Of a stretch of 64,000 nt of DNA, positions 9,217 to 18,724 are shown piece by piece. The position numbers and the translations under genes were made by a program. Each line of letters starts with the position of its first letter. The stretch's first letter is position 1. A model generated the notes under the pieces. It searched no databases and had not been told where the DNA came from. It saw only the letters and a list, made by a program, of their open reading frames with translations. The stretch is from Neobacillus sp. PS3-40 (GTDB lineage Bacteria > Bacillota > Bacilli > Bacillales > Cytobacillaceae): positions 2,732,001 to 2,796,000 of the forward strand of contig NZ_CP133266.1 in assembly GCF_030915485.1 (NCBI RefSeq), written 5' to 3'.

Positions 9217-9537
9217 ATGGCTAATATAAGAATTGAAAAGAATGATTTAATTCTTGAAGCAGACGTTGAGGATTTGCAAGTTATTATTGATGAAGCAACA
9301 AAAAACATCGATTTATATAAAGAAGAAATTGCGGTTATTTACGAGAAAATGCCAAAGTTTGATTATAAATACTTTTGCTTCTATGCTTATTCCACCTATC
9401 GTTTATTAGAAAATGCATTGAAATTTAATACAGATGAAGTAGGACATTTCCGTTTAATTGCACCAGAGTCATTTTTCTTTGCATTTTATGGAATGATTGC
9501 TGCATTGCATACAGAACATAATGTGAATAACGGATAA
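9217..9537 (+). CDS. Hypothetical protein, 106 residues
   Basis: I do not recognise this protein. It is acidic in the first half and aromatic-rich in the second (KYFCFYAYSTYRLLENAL, ESFFFAFYGMIAALH), with no signal peptide and no clear membrane span. The ATG has GGAGGGTAAG at good distance, and the codon use resembles its neighbours, so it is likely a real gene. It is monocistronic, with a hairpin repeat array upstream and a shared terminator downstream against the convergent chemoreceptor gene. Confidence 0.7.
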   Translation: MANIRIEKNDLILEADVEDLQVIIDEATKNIDLYKEEIAVIYEKMPKFDYKYFCFYAYSTYRLLENALKFNTDEVGHFRLIAPESFFFAFYGMIAALHTEHNVNNG

Positions 9538-9548
9538 TTCTAACACTA

Positions 9549-9585
9549 AAAAGGCCCACATTTGCTGTCGGCCTTTTAATTTTTA
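9549..9585. terminator. Bidirectional terminator
   Basis: AAAAGGCC (9549-9556) and GGCCTTTT (9570-9577) form an 8-bp stem followed by AATTTTTA, and on the minus strand by TTTAGTG. It separates two convergent genes. Confidence 0.75.
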
Positions 9586-9590
9586 TATTA

Positions 9591-11312
9591 TTAAATTTTA
9601 AATCCACCTGTTAGCTCTTTTAATTTCTTTGCCATTTCCGAAAGTTGTTCTGTTGTGTTTTCGATCCCAGTCATGGTGTTGAGCTGTTTTTCAATGCCTG
9701 TACTGATGTTTTCGGTGCCTCCTGCGATATCATTGGATGTCAAAGCAAGATTTGTGATAGCTTGTTCCATTTCTTTGGAGGATTGTGCCTGTTTTTCATT
9801 GGCACGATCGATCTGTTCAACCTCACTTACAATACTTTGAATATGTTCAATAATGTTGTGTATGCTTTCCCCGACTTCTGAAGCGATGTTAACACCATCC
9901 ATTACTTTCTCTTCGACTAAAGAAACGGAGCTCACTGCTGAAGTGGATTTAGCCTGATTTTCCTTTACAAGATCAGATATTTCTAAGGCAGCACGATTGC
10001 TTTGGTCAGCAAGCTTCCGTATTTCATCTGCTACAACACTAAATCCTTTGCCTGCTTCACCTGCACGAGCAGCTTCGATAGCCGCGTTTAATGCCAATAA
10101 ATTTGTTTGAGCAGAAATTCCAGTTATAATTTGGATGATTTCTCCAATCCTATTAGAAGAGTCATTTAGTTCATTGATTATCAAGGATACGTCCTTTGAG
10201 GATGAAGCAATTTTAGTTATAGAAGAAACAATTTCTGAAATTTTTCCAGCTCCTTCCTCTGCAGCTTCCTTAACCTTTTTTGTATTATCTGTTGTGTGTT
10301 TGGTTGCTATTGAAGTGGCCTCTGAAAAATTAGCTGCTTCTACTAGATTTGCAGTAGTTTGTTCTGCAAAAGCTGCACCTTGAGATGAACCTGATGCAAT
10401 TTCCGTCACTGTCTTAGAAATCATCTCTAAGGAATAAACAGTAGCTCCGGTTGCCTCAATTAAATGCTCACTTGAAGAGGAAATAGTCTTAGCAGAACTG
10501 GCTACTTCCTTAATGATGGTCCATAATTTTTCAACGAATAGATCAAAGCTACTGCTTAGATCACCGATTTCATCCTTACTTATGTAGCCAATCCTTTGTG
10601 TTAAATCACCGTTGCTTTGTGAGATTTCTTTTAACTTGGAAGTAACATTTCTCACCGGAATGACAATAGACCTTGTGATTACGATAGACAAGATCAATAT
10701 GATAACTGCACTCGCTGCTATGAGTGAAATGATTAAAATCAATGTAGTCTTATAAACGGTTTTGCTGTTATCGTATGTTTTTTTTGCATTGGTAATTTGT
10801 TTATTGATAAGCGTATCTAATGCGTCAATAGATGCTTTCCGTGTCTTGTCCAATTTTAATAGACCTATTGGCGGTCCGCTTGGTGTGGCTTGAGTAGCAG
10901 GTGTCCCTACTGTTTGTTCCTGGGATTTAATAAAATAATCTTTTGCTGCAAAGAAGGAATTGATGGTTTTAATCATAGTTGTATATTCTGGGTTGTTTTT
11001 GTATTCCGATAAATGATTCTTTGCAGAAGATACGCGGTTTTCAATGTCCTTTTGAATTTCTTTCTTTTTTTTGTCATCACCTTTGGCATCCATAATAGAA
11101 TTTACCTGTGAACGAATATATTCGATATCTGATTTTAAGTCTTCAAGCTTTACGATCGGAACGAGCCTGGAATCATTCAATTCCATTACTTTTGAATTAA
11201 CATTAGAAATTTGTCGAATAGATGCAATCCCGATGATCGCAAGAAAAATAAAAAAGCCGATTGTTAATACACTAATCTTCTGAGCAAATCTAAAATTTTT
11301 GAAAAAATTCAT
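9591..11312 (-). CDS. Methyl-accepting chemotaxis protein
   Basis: A 573-residue transmembrane chemoreceptor. Helix 1 is near 14-31 and the extracellular sensor region near 35-185 is helical (four-helix-bundle type). Helix 2 is near 190-212, followed by HAMP (about 212-265) and a long cytoplasmic coiled coil. The kinase-control tip carries the hallmark [38 protein letters not shown]. Gln/Glu-rich helices flank the tip, as expected for methylation sites. No ligand can be predicted. It stands alone and would signal to CheA/CheW encoded elsewhere. Confidence 0.95.
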   Translation of the reverse strand: MNFFKNFRFAQKISVLTIGFFIFLAIIGIASIRQISNVNSKVMELNDSRLVPIVKLEDLKSDIEYIRSQVNSIMDAKGDDKKKKEIQKDIENRVSSAKNHLSEYKNNPEYTTMIKTINSFFAAKDYFIKSQEQTVGTPATQATPSGPPIGLLKLDKTRKASIDALDTLINKQITNAKKTYDNSKTVYKTTLILIISLIAASAVIILILSIVITRSIVIPVRNVTSKLKEISQSNGDLTQRIGYISKDEIGDLSSSFDLFVEKLWTIIKEVASSAKTISSSSEHLIEATGATVYSLEMISKTVTEIASGSSQGAAFAEQTTANLVEAANFSEATSIATKHTTDNTKKVKEAAEEGAGKISEIVSSITKIASSSKDVSLIINELNDSSNRIGEIIQIITGISAQTNLLALNAAIEAARAGEAGKGFSVVADEIRKLADQSNRAALEISDLVKENQAKSTSAVSSVSLVEEKVMDGVNIASEVGESIHNIIEHIQSIVSEVEQIDRANEKQAQSSKEMEQAITNLALTSNDIAGGTENISTGIEKQLNTMTGIENTTEQLSEMAKKLKELTGGFKI

Positions 11313-11450
11313 TAGATGAACTTAACCCCCTGTTTAAAGTTTCGTCTGTTTTACTAGTAAAACGAACGAAGCTTAAATTTTCCTTAACAGAATAGGATTA
11401 AAAACAATTGCAAGACAATTCTAAAAGTGTTACTATGAAACTACTAAGTA

Positions 11451-11697
11451 GTGCAAACGTTTTCGCTATTTAGTACAGAACCTGAAAGGGAGGTATTGGT
11501 TGATTTTAGCTGTTGTCAGCAATAGAAAGTGTGCACGTTATTTTTTTAGCATATTAGTGCAACCGATTGCATAGAATATAACTTATTTCAATCAAAAAGT
11601 TATTTTTTAGAGTTTTATGTAATCGCTTACTATTCTGATGCCACGTTGAATGATGTTCATCTCTTTTTTTGCCTATTGGTGCAAACGTTTTTACAAA
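11451..11697 (+). promoter_or_regulatory. Promoter region with four LacI/CcpA-type operators
   Basis: The 428-bp gap before the sugar-binding protein has four central-CG pseudo-palindromes: GTGCAAACGTTTTCGC (11451), TGCAACCGATTGCA (11558), TGTAATCGCTTACT (11618, close to the cre consensus) and TGCAAACGTTTTTACA (11680). The last overlaps the likely -35, and TATAAT follows at 11715-11720. Binding by the LacI-type regulator encoded in this operon, plus CcpA at the cre-like site, is inferred. Confidence 0.65.
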
Positions 11698-11740
11698 ACA
11701 TTAGACACTAGTATTATAATTTTAGATACGGGGGTAAATT

Positions 11741-13039
11741 ATGAAAAAGAATAAAGTATTTTCTGTTGTTTTCGCGCTCATTCTTTTACTTAGCGTTGCT
11801 TTAGTTGGTTGCTCATCTTCATCTTCTAACAACTCAAAGAAAGATGCAAAAAATGTCACGTTGGATATTTTCCAATTTAAAGTGGAGTTTAAAAAGCAAT
11901 TTGAAGAGGTTGCAAAGAAATATGAAAGCGAACATAAAGGTGTAAAAATCAATATCACAACTGTTGGTGGCGGAGAAGATTACGGTGCTGCATTGAAATC
12001 TAAATTTGCATCTGGTAAAGAACCTGCTATTTACAATATAGGTGGACCACAAGACGTTGCAGATTGGCAGAAGAAATTAGCTGATCTTTCTGATACAAAA
12101 GCGGCTAAGGTTGCACTAAAAGGAACACTTGATGGTGTAACAACTGATGGAAAAGTTCTTGGCTTACCTTATAACCAAGAAGGATACGGTCTTATCTATA
12201 ATAAATCTGTATTTGAAAAAGCTGGAATTGATCCAAAATCAATAACTAACTATGCATCTCTTGAAAATGCAGTTAAAACATTAGACTCTAAGAAAAAAGA
12301 TCTTGGTCTTAAAGCAGTATTTGCTTTACCGGCAAAAGAAACTTGGGTAACTGGTTTACATTTATCTAATGCATTCCTTGCACCTGAATTTGATAACAAT
12401 GTATTAAATGCATTTAAATCAAAAACAGTAGAATTTAAGTATGCAGATGCCTTTAAGAAGGTTCTTGACCTACAAAATACTTATTCTGTACAACCGACTG
12501 TAAGCCTTGATTACTCACAACAAGTAGAAGAGTTATTCTCTCTACAAAAAGTAGCAATGATTCAACAAGGTAACTGGGTTTATGGTTCCATTGCTGGCAT
12601 TGACCAAAAATTTGCTGATAATAACGTAGGAATTCTACCAATTCCAGTTGAAGGCTATAAAGAAGATTCAATTCCTGTTGGAATTCCAATGTATTGGGGC
12701 ATAAACAGTAATAAAGACAAGAGTACTGTAGCAGAAGCTAAGAAATTTATTGATTGGTTGTACACTTCTGACGAGGGTAAGAAAACAGTAATCAATGATT
12801 TCAAATTCATTCCTGCATATGACGGATTCGATGCATCCCAAATTAAAGATCCTATTTCTAAAGAAATCTACCAATATGCACAAAGTGGAAAAACAATTGG
12901 TTGGGTATTCATGGGATATCCTACAGGTTGGGGACAAGACCAACTTGGTGTTCAAATTCAGAAATACTTAAGTAAACAATTAAGTTGGGATGATTTAGTT
13001 AAGAATGTTAAAAAGTCTTGGGAAGATTCAAGAAAATAA
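11741..13039 (+). CDS. Sugar ABC transporter substrate-binding lipoprotein
   Basis: A 432-residue solute-binding protein. The signal peptide has a lipobox ending LVGC with C24 as the lipidated residue, followed by a Ser/Asn-rich linker. The body is of the MalE/SBP_1 type (about residues 40-430) with typical segments KYESEHKGVKINI, GLPYNQEGYGLIYNK and QQGNWVYGSI. It should capture an oligosaccharide outside the membrane and pass it to the two permeases downstream. The LacI regulator and GH13 glucosidase in the same cluster point to alpha-glucosides such as maltose, isomaltose or related oligomers. No ATPase is encoded here, so a shared MsmX-type ATPase is likely. Confidence 0.9.
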   Translation: MKKNKVFSVVFALILLLSVALVGCSSSSSNNSKKDAKNVTLDIFQFKVEFKKQFEEVAKKYESEHKGVKINITTVGGGEDYGAALKSKFASGKEPAIYNIGGPQDVADWQKKLADLSDTKAAKVALKGTLDGVTTDGKVLGLPYNQEGYGLIYNKSVFEKAGIDPKSITNYASLENAVKTLDSKKKDLGLKAVFALPAKETWVTGLHLSNAFLAPEFDNNVLNAFKSKTVEFKYADAFKKVLDLQNTYSVQPTVSLDYSQQVEELFSLQKVAMIQQGNWVYGSIAGIDQKFADNNVGILPIPVEGYKEDSIPVGIPMYWGINSNKDKSTVAEAKKFIDWLYTSDEGKKTVINDFKFIPAYDGFDASQIKDPISKEIYQYAQSGKTIGWVFMGYPTGWGQDQLGVQIQKYLSKQLSWDDLVKNVKKSWEDSRK

Positions 13040-13085
13040 TAATTGTAAGTAAACTATTTAAGCTAAATTGATAGAATTACTCAGG

Positions 13086-13139
13086 AGGGACTGGTTTCAT
13101 AAGGAAATTTTTCCGAATGGATCAGCCCCTTTTGTTAAA
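13086..13139 (+). other. Intercistronic hairpin between binding protein and permease genes
   Basis: GGGACTGGT and ATCAGCCCC can form an imperfect stem followed by TTTTGTT. Such hairpins after binding-protein genes usually stabilise or partly terminate the mRNA, giving more binding protein than permease. That role is inferred here. Confidence 0.5.
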
Positions 13140-13172
13140 TGATGCTTGATACGAATTTTTGGAGGTTTTAAC

Positions 13173-14036
13173 ATGCTGCGAACTCGGGATCTATCGTACT
13201 GGTTGTTTTTAGCTCCGGTCCTTTTAGCATTATCACTTGTTGTCCTAATACCCTTAATTTTAGGTATTTATTATTCTTTTACAAATTGGAATGGAATTGA
13301 TGTTGGCGGTTTTGTTGGACTTGAAAATTACCTTAAAGTTTTTAAGGATAAAGAATTTATAGATTCCCTAAAGTTTACTGTTCTATTTTCAGTAGTTTCA
13401 ATTATTTTGATTAACTTTATTGGTCTTTCATTGGCATTGATTGTTACATCAAAAATTAAAACAAATAAATTTTTAAGAACGATCTTTTTTATGCCAAACC
13501 TGATTGGTGGACTTATTCTAGGATTTATTTGGCAGTTCATTTTTATTAAAGTATTTGCTGGAGTGGGTGATGCTCTAGGCATTAAAAGTTTAGAAGGCTG
13601 GCTATCGACAACTGGAACTGGTTTTTGGGGACTTGTGATTCTAATGAGCTGGCAAATGGCTGGTTATATAATGGTTATTTATATAGCTTACTTAGAGGGA
13701 GTTCCACATGAACTGATCGAAGCGGCGGAGATTGATGGGGCAACCCCATTTCAACGGCTCCGATATATTGTTTTCCCACTGGTAGCGCCTGCGTTTACTG
13801 TAAGTATGTTTTTAACATTGTCTAATACATTCAAACTATATGATCAAAATTTATCGTTAACAGCTGGTGGGCCTTTTAACTCAACACAAATGGTCGCGAT
13901 GCAGATATTTAAAACAGCCTTTGGAGAAAGCCAAATGGCCTTTGCTCAAGCTAAAGCAGTTATCTTCTTTGTCATTGTTGCAGTTATTTCATTAACACAG
14001 GTTTACATCAATAAGAAGAGGGAGGTTGAGATGTAA
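13173..14036 (+). CDS. Sugar ABC transporter permease, MalF/UgpA type
   Basis: A 287-residue inner permease with six predicted helices and the EAA loop EAAEIDGATPFQRLRYIVFP, which docks the ATPase. A longer frame begins at 13146, but GGAGG spaced seven bases from ATG 13173 fixes the start. The stop codon and the next gene's ATG share one base, so the two permeases are coupled. Typical CUT1-family size. It acts with the preceding binding protein and the following MalG-type permease. Confidence 0.92.
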   Translation: MLRTRDLSYWLFLAPVLLALSLVVLIPLILGIYYSFTNWNGIDVGGFVGLENYLKVFKDKEFIDSLKFTVLFSVVSIILINFIGLSLALIVTSKIKTNKFLRTIFFMPNLIGGLILGFIWQFIFIKVFAGVGDALGIKSLEGWLSTTGTGFWGLVILMSWQMAGYIMVIYIAYLEGVPHELIEAAEIDGATPFQRLRYIVFPLVAPAFTVSMFLTLSNTFKLYDQNLSLTAGGPFNSTQMVAMQIFKTAFGESQMAFAQAKAVIFFVIVAVISLTQVYINKKREVEM

Positions 14037-14851
14037 TGGGTCGGAAAAATAAGTGGCCGGTTGAGATTTTAGGTGTCTTACTAGGGCTTTTATGGCTTGC
14101 TCCTTTTTATTTAATGATTGTAAACTCCTTTAAGACAAAAAGGGAACTCTTCACAGATACATTACGCCTTCCTGAAGGATTCAATTTGAATAACTACATT
14201 GAAGCATTTACAGAATTGGACTTCGTCAAAACATTTTTTAATTCTCTTATAATCACAGTTGTTAGTGTTGTGATTATCATTGTGTTTTCCTCGATGGCTG
14301 CCTATGCTTTATCAAGGAATAAAGGCAAAGTAAGCACTGTTATCTTTTTCATATTTGTTTCAGCAATGCTTATTCCATTCCAATCGGTTATGATTCCGCT
14401 TGTAACAGTCTTTGGAAAAATGGATATGTTAAATCGTCCAGGTTTGATTTTTATGTACTTAGGTTTTGGAGTCAGTCTTTCCATATTCTTATACCACGGG
14501 ACATTAAATGGGATACCAAAGTCATTGGATGAAGCGGCAACCATAGATGGTGCAAACAAATTTCAAATCTTTTGGTATATTATTTTCCCGATGTTAAAAC
14601 CAATTACAGTGACAGTTGCCATTTTAAATACGATTTGGATCTGGAATGACTATTTACTGCCATCTTTAGTCATAAACCAAGAGGGAATGGAAACCATCCC
14701 GCTAAAAATGTTCTTCTTCTTCGGTGAGTACACAAAGCAATGGCATTTAGCAATGGCTGGTTTAACGATTGCAATTATTCCAGTGATAATCGGTTACTTT
14801 TTTGCACAGCGTGAAATTATCAAAGGGATTTCTGATGGTGCTGTTAAATAA
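14036..14851 (+). CDS. Sugar ABC transporter permease, MalG/UgpE type
   Basis: A 271-residue partner permease with six helices. The EAA loop is EAATIDGANKFQIFWYIIFP, and the C-terminus REIIKGISDGAVK is the usual ending of CUT1 MalG-type subunits. It overlaps the upstream permease stop by one base (TAATG). It should form the heterodimeric channel for the alpha-glucoside importer. Confidence 0.92.
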   Translation: MGRKNKWPVEILGVLLGLLWLAPFYLMIVNSFKTKRELFTDTLRLPEGFNLNNYIEAFTELDFVKTFFNSLIITVVSVVIIIVFSSMAAYALSRNKGKVSTVIFFIFVSAMLIPFQSVMIPLVTVFGKMDMLNRPGLIFMYLGFGVSLSIFLYHGTLNGIPKSLDEAATIDGANKFQIFWYIIFPMLKPITVTVAILNTIWIWNDYLLPSLVINQEGMETIPLKMFFFFGEYTKQWHLAMAGLTIAIIPVIIGYFFAQREIIKGISDGAVK

Positions 14852-14895
14852 TTTTGGAAATAATTTAGTAGATATTTATGGAAGTAGGGGGATTT

Positions 14896-15918
14896 ATGGT
14901 GGTCACGATAAAGGATGTAGCTAAGGAAGCCAATGTTGCGCCTTCCACTGTTTCAAGGGTAATTGCTGATAATCCTCGAATTAGTGAAAAGACAAAAAGG
15001 CGCGTAAAAGAGGTTATGGAAAAACTGGGGTACTATCCCAATTTACAAGCACGGAGCTTGGCGGCCAAAAGCACACAAACCATCGGAGCAGTGATGCCAA
15101 ATGCAGCCTTCTATTCATTTCAAAATCCCTTTTACCCAGAAGTTTTAAGAGGAATCAGTAAAAATGCCCATGCAAGTAAATATGGTATTTACCTTTCAAC
15201 CGGATCAACAGAAGATGAAATCTTTGAAGAAGTTATTTCTATGGTTATGGGTAGACGTGTTGACGGAATCGTTCTATTGTCTTCCCGCGTTAATGATCGA
15301 ACGATAAAGTACTTGGAAGAAACGGGTTTTCCATTTGTCGTTGTTGGAAGACCTTATACAAATGAGGAAAGAATAACATTTGTTGATAATGATAATGTTT
15401 ATATCACAAAACAAGTTACGAATTATTTGATAAATTTAGGACATGAAAATATAGCCTTCGTGGGTGGAAATCAAGAATTTGTTGTTACAATTGATCGGTT
15501 AAATGGATATAGGATGGCACTTGAGGATGCAGGCTATCCTGTAAATGATAGCTATTTTGTTCAAGAAAAAAATGTATTGGGAACTGGGGAGAAGGCTATT
15601 AGTGCTTTAATGTCGTTAGATACTCCTCCGACTGGTCTTGTCACACAGGATGATTTAATTGCTTTTGAAATGATTAGTCATTTGGAGAAGGCAAACATAA
15701 AGGTACCAGAAGATATTTCAATCATTAGTTTTAATAATTTATCATTATCGGAACATTCGAATCCACCGTTAACATCAGTAGATATTGGGACCTTCCAATT
15801 AGGATATGAAGCAACCCAATGCCTTATTGAAAAAATCGAGAATCCAAATATGCTGCCTAAACGGATTACGATTCCAACTAAATTGATTGAACGAAAGTCA
15901 TGTGCTACCAAAAAATAA
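14896..15918 (+). CDS. LacI-family transcriptional regulator of the alpha-glucoside operon
   Basis: About 340 residues. The N-terminal LacI helix-turn-helix reads VTIKDVAKEANVAPSTVSRVI with hinge helix PNLQARSLAAKST, then a periplasmic-binding-protein-like effector domain (about 60-340) with VDGIVLLSS and TGLVTQDDLIAFE. AGGGGG lies just upstream. Either ATG 14896 or GTG 14899 could start translation, and GTG gives the better spacing. It is in operon order after the permeases and likely represses the operon through the palindromes near 11.45-11.7 kb until a sugar binds. Confidence 0.9.
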   Translation: MVVTIKDVAKEANVAPSTVSRVIADNPRISEKTKRRVKEVMEKLGYYPNLQARSLAAKSTQTIGAVMPNAAFYSFQNPFYPEVLRGISKNAHASKYGIYLSTGSTEDEIFEEVISMVMGRRVDGIVLLSSRVNDRTIKYLEETGFPFVVVGRPYTNEERITFVDNDNVYITKQVTNYLINLGHENIAFVGGNQEFVVTIDRLNGYRMALEDAGYPVNDSYFVQEKNVLGTGEKAISALMSLDTPPTGLVTQDDLIAFEMISHLEKANIKVPEDISIISFNNLSLSEHSNPPLTSVDIGTFQLGYEATQCLIEKIENPNMLPKRITIPTKLIERKSCATKK

Positions 15919-15945
15919 TAGAAAAAGATGTTGAACTTACTATAA

Positions 15946-16105
15946 GGCTCTTTTCTTAAACTTTGTTGCTATTTGAAGGTAATATGGTGTGTTATAACAG
16001 TTTATCGATAAAACAGTGGGCAATTTTCAAGAAAAGAGCACGATATCATAGTAATTACGTGTTTTAGACTAGGTACGTAAAACAACAATCTGTACGAAAA
16101 CAGCC
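15946..16105 (+). mobile_element. MITE copy 1 (about 160 bp)
   Basis: Starts GGCTCTTTTCTTAAACTTTG, ends GCGAAAACAGCC-like (here ACGAAAACAGCC), and is flanked by an exact 8-bp direct repeat TACTATAA (15938-15945 and 16106-16113). It has an internal inverted copy of the left end (AAGAAAAGAGC). It encodes no protein. It sits between the LacI gene and the glucosidase gene of one operon. Confidence 0.85.
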
Positions 16106-16142
16106 TACTATAAAAAGTATTAAGAAGTAGAGAGGATTTAGC

Positions 16143-17807
16143 ATGAATAAATTTTGGTGGAAAGAAGCAGTTGCATATCAAATTTATCCTCGAAGTTTTA
16201 TGGATTCAAATGGAGATGGTATTGGGGACATATTGGGAATCATCTCCAAACTTGATTATCTAAAAGATTTAGGAATTGATGTGATTTGGGTTTGTCCGAT
16301 GTTTCAATCACCGAATGATGATAATGGCTATGATATAAGTGATTATCACAAAATAATGGCTGAGTTTGGAACGATGCAGGATTTTAACCTTCTTCTTAAA
16401 GAGGTTCACAGTCGGGGCATGAAGTTGATCCTTGATTTGGTTATTAACCATACAAGTGATGAGCATCCATGGTTTATCGAATCGCGCTCAAGAATTGATA
16501 ATCCAAAACGAGATTGGTATATTTGGCGTGATGGGAAAGAGGAAGAAGAGCCAAATAACTGGGAAAGTGTTTTTGGGGGATCTGCCTGGGAGTTAGATGA
16601 ACAAAGTGGCCAATATTTCTTGCATATTTTTTCAAAAAAACAGCCTGATTTGAATTGGGAAAATAAAGAGGTAAGAGAATCTTTATATGAGATGATCAAT
16701 TGGTGGCTTAAACAGGGGATTGACGGATTTCGAGTTGACGCGATTAGTCATATTAAAAAAGAAGCTGGGCTAGTTGATATGCCGAATCCTAAAGGACTAA
16801 AGTATGTTGCGTCTTTTGAAAAACATATGAATGTCAAAGGGATTCATAGTTTTTTGCAGGAGCTTAAGGAAGAGACCTTCTCTAAATATGACATTATGAC
16901 TGTTGGAGAGGCCAATGGCGTGCAAGTTGAGGATATCGAGCTTTGGGTCGATGAAAAGCAAGGAAAGTTCAATATGGTGTTCCAATTTGAACATCTTAAA
17001 CTCTGGGATGCAGAAGTAAAAAAGGATCTGGATATCGTAGGTCTAAAGAAAATTTTATCCTCTTGGCAAAAAGGTGTTGAGGGAAAGGGTTGGAATGCGC
17101 TATTTATTGAGAACCACGACCAACCACGAAGAGTGTCTACCTGGGGAAATGATCAGGAATATTGGCGGGAGAGTGCAACAGCGCTAGGAGCCATGTATTT
17201 TCTCATGCAAGGTACGCCGTTTATTTACCAAGGCCAAGAAATTGGGATGACGAATGTGAAATTTAAATCGATTGATGATTATGATGATGTTGCGACGAAA
17301 AATTTATATCATTTGAAAAGGGCGGATGGAGTTCCACACGAGGAAATCATGGAAATTATCTGGGCATCAAGCCGAGATAACTCTCGGACTCCGATGCAGT
17401 GGTCATCAGAGGTAAACGCTGGTTTTACTAGTCAAACTCCATGGCTAATGGTGAACCCTAATTATAAGGATGTTAACGTGGAGAATCAGCAAAATGATGA
17501 AAAATCAATCTTAAATTTTTACAAGAAAATGATTGCCTTAAAAAAGGGGAATGAAGTGTTTACGTATGGTACGTATGATTTGCTAGTAGAAAATGACCCG
17601 CAAATTTATGCCTATACTCGTACACTGAATGGGAACAAGATTGTTGTGATGGCAAACCTTTCTAATCAACCAGCAAGTGTAAATGAGAAAATAGGTCTAT
17701 TCAAGGATAATCATGAATTATTGCTAAATAATATTGATATTTCGGAGGATGAATCACTTTCGGAGTTAGTATTAAAGCCGTATGAAGCAAGAGTATATCG
17801 TGTTTAA
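16143..17807 (+). CDS. GH13 alpha-glucosidase
   Basis: A 554-residue cytoplasmic enzyme of the oligo-1,6-glucosidase/MalL subfamily that would hydrolyse imported alpha-gluco-oligosaccharides to glucose. Catalytic residues are visible: nucleophile D199 in GFRVDA, acid/base E256 in TVGEANG, and D326 in ENHDQPRR. Region I is LVINHTSDEHPWF. The Ca site DSNGDGIGD is near residues 21-29. The residue after the nucleophile is Ala. In this subfamily Val there goes with alpha-1,6 and Ala/Thr more often with alpha-1,4 cleavage, so a maltase-like preference is plausible. The MITE between it and the regulator may affect read-through. Confidence 0.92.
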   Translation: MNKFWWKEAVAYQIYPRSFMDSNGDGIGDILGIISKLDYLKDLGIDVIWVCPMFQSPNDDNGYDISDYHKIMAEFGTMQDFNLLLKEVHSRGMKLILDLVINHTSDEHPWFIESRSRIDNPKRDWYIWRDGKEEEEPNNWESVFGGSAWELDEQSGQYFLHIFSKKQPDLNWENKEVRESLYEMINWWLKQGIDGFRVDAISHIKKEAGLVDMPNPKGLKYVASFEKHMNVKGIHSFLQELKEETFSKYDIMTVGEANGVQVEDIELWVDEKQGKFNMVFQFEHLKLWDAEVKKDLDIVGLKKILSSWQKGVEGKGWNALFIENHDQPRRVSTWGNDQEYWRESATALGAMYFLMQGTPFIYQGQEIGMTNVKFKSIDDYDDVATKNLYHLKRADGVPHEEIMEIIWASSRDNSRTPMQWSSEVNAGFTSQTPWLMVNPNYKDVNVENQQNDEKSILNFYKKMIALKKGNEVFTYGTYDLLVENDPQIYAYTRTLNGNKIVVMANLSNQPASVNEKIGLFKDNHELLLNNIDISEDESLSELVLKPYEARVYRV

Positions 17808-17815
17808 GAACAAGT

Positions 17816-17852
17816 GGAGGATTCCGATTTCAGCGAGGAACCTCCTTTTTTT
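17816..17852 (+). terminator. Terminator of the alpha-glucoside operon
   Basis: GGAGGATTCC and GGAACCTCC form a stem with one bulged base, followed by seven T residues. Confidence 0.85.
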
Positions 17853-17865
17853 GTGGTTAATTTGA

Positions 17866-17953
17866 ATTTATATCCATAAATTCTGCTAGCGCATCAGGGT
17901 AACTCCACCTAATCATCGCCCTTAGGGGCTAGCCAATCGGCGAGTTTTCTTTA
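17866..17953 (+). repeat. Dispersed hairpin repeat, subtype B, copy 2
   Basis: ATTTATATCCATAAATTCTG, then CTAGCGCATCAGGG, CATCGCCCTTAGGGG and AGCCAATCGGCGAGTTTTCT. It is nearly identical to copies near 44.70, 47.97 and 51.12 kb. Confidence 0.8.
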
Positions 17954-17998
17954 ACCCCATAATTGTGTTAAATCACTTTGATTTTGAATGGCTAGCCG

Positions 17999-18724
17999 TT
18001 ACTCTAAGTTAAGAAGTGGCTCAAAGTTTAAGATAGTGATATTGCGTTGCCCTGTTAAGCTAATCCACCCGTTGTCTTGGAAAGAGGAGAGCCTTCTGCT
18101 CAACGTTTCCTTAGTCGTTCCAATATAGGAAGCAAGATCCTTTTTACTCATTGGGAGAAGAATGTTAAGTGGGAGCGTGATTGACTTAGGATCAACTGTA
18201 TTTTTTACAAGTTCGACAAGATAGGATGCAATCCGTTTTTCGGCATCTTGGAGGCTTAATCGTTCAATTGTTTTTTCTGCCTCATTCAATCGCTTACTAA
18301 TTTCTTCAAGAATTTTAACGGAAATCAGAGGGTGAGTAATAAGAAATTGCTGCATGTCTGCTCGATGAATTGCGCAGATCTCCGTATTGATCATTGTCTC
18401 CGCATAATTATCCGAGGTCTCATTCGTAAAAAGGGATAGATCTCCGATGAAGTCACCAGGTTCAAGAATACGGAGAAGCTGCTCTTTTCCTGATTCTGAA
18501 ACCCGGTACATTTTAACCCTCCCTGTATGAATAATTAATAGGTTCCCTGATGGATCACCAGGCTGGAAAATAAATTCCCCTTTTCTGTAAACTTTAGTGC
18601 GACTGGTCTCCACAATTTCTTGCATTTCTCGATTTGAAAGATGGTTGAAAATGGGAACCCCGGCAACACAAAGTTTCATTGATTCAGGGTCATCAAATGA
18701 ATGATTGCATTTCATATAGAACAC
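17999..18724 (-). CDS. Crp/Fnr-family transcriptional regulator
   Basis: About 241 residues from GTG 18724 (or 238 from ATG 18715). Cyclic-nucleotide-binding-like beta roll near 25-140 (EFIFQPGDPSGNLLIIHTGRV cut at GDPSGN), a dimer helix, then a Crp helix-turn-helix with LASYIGTTKETLSRRLSSF. Two N-terminal cysteines (C6 and C19, numbered from GTG) lie where Fnr-type sensors carry redox or cofactor ligands, although the full four-Cys set is absent. It directly follows the metal ATPase gene with no gap. It likely binds the TTGAT-N4-GTCAA box upstream of its own operon. Confidence 0.88.
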   Translation of the reverse strand: MFYMKCNHSFDDPESMKLCVAGVPIFNHLSNREMQEIVETSRTKVYRKGEFIFQPGDPSGNLLIIHTGRVKMYRVSESGKEQLLRILEPGDFIGDLSLFTNETSDNYAETMINTEICAIHRADMQQFLITHPLISVKILEEISKRLNEAEKTIERLSLQDAEKRIASYLVELVKNTVDPKSITLPLNILLPMSKKDLASYIGTTKETLSRRLSSFQDNGWISLTGQRNITILNFEPLLNLE

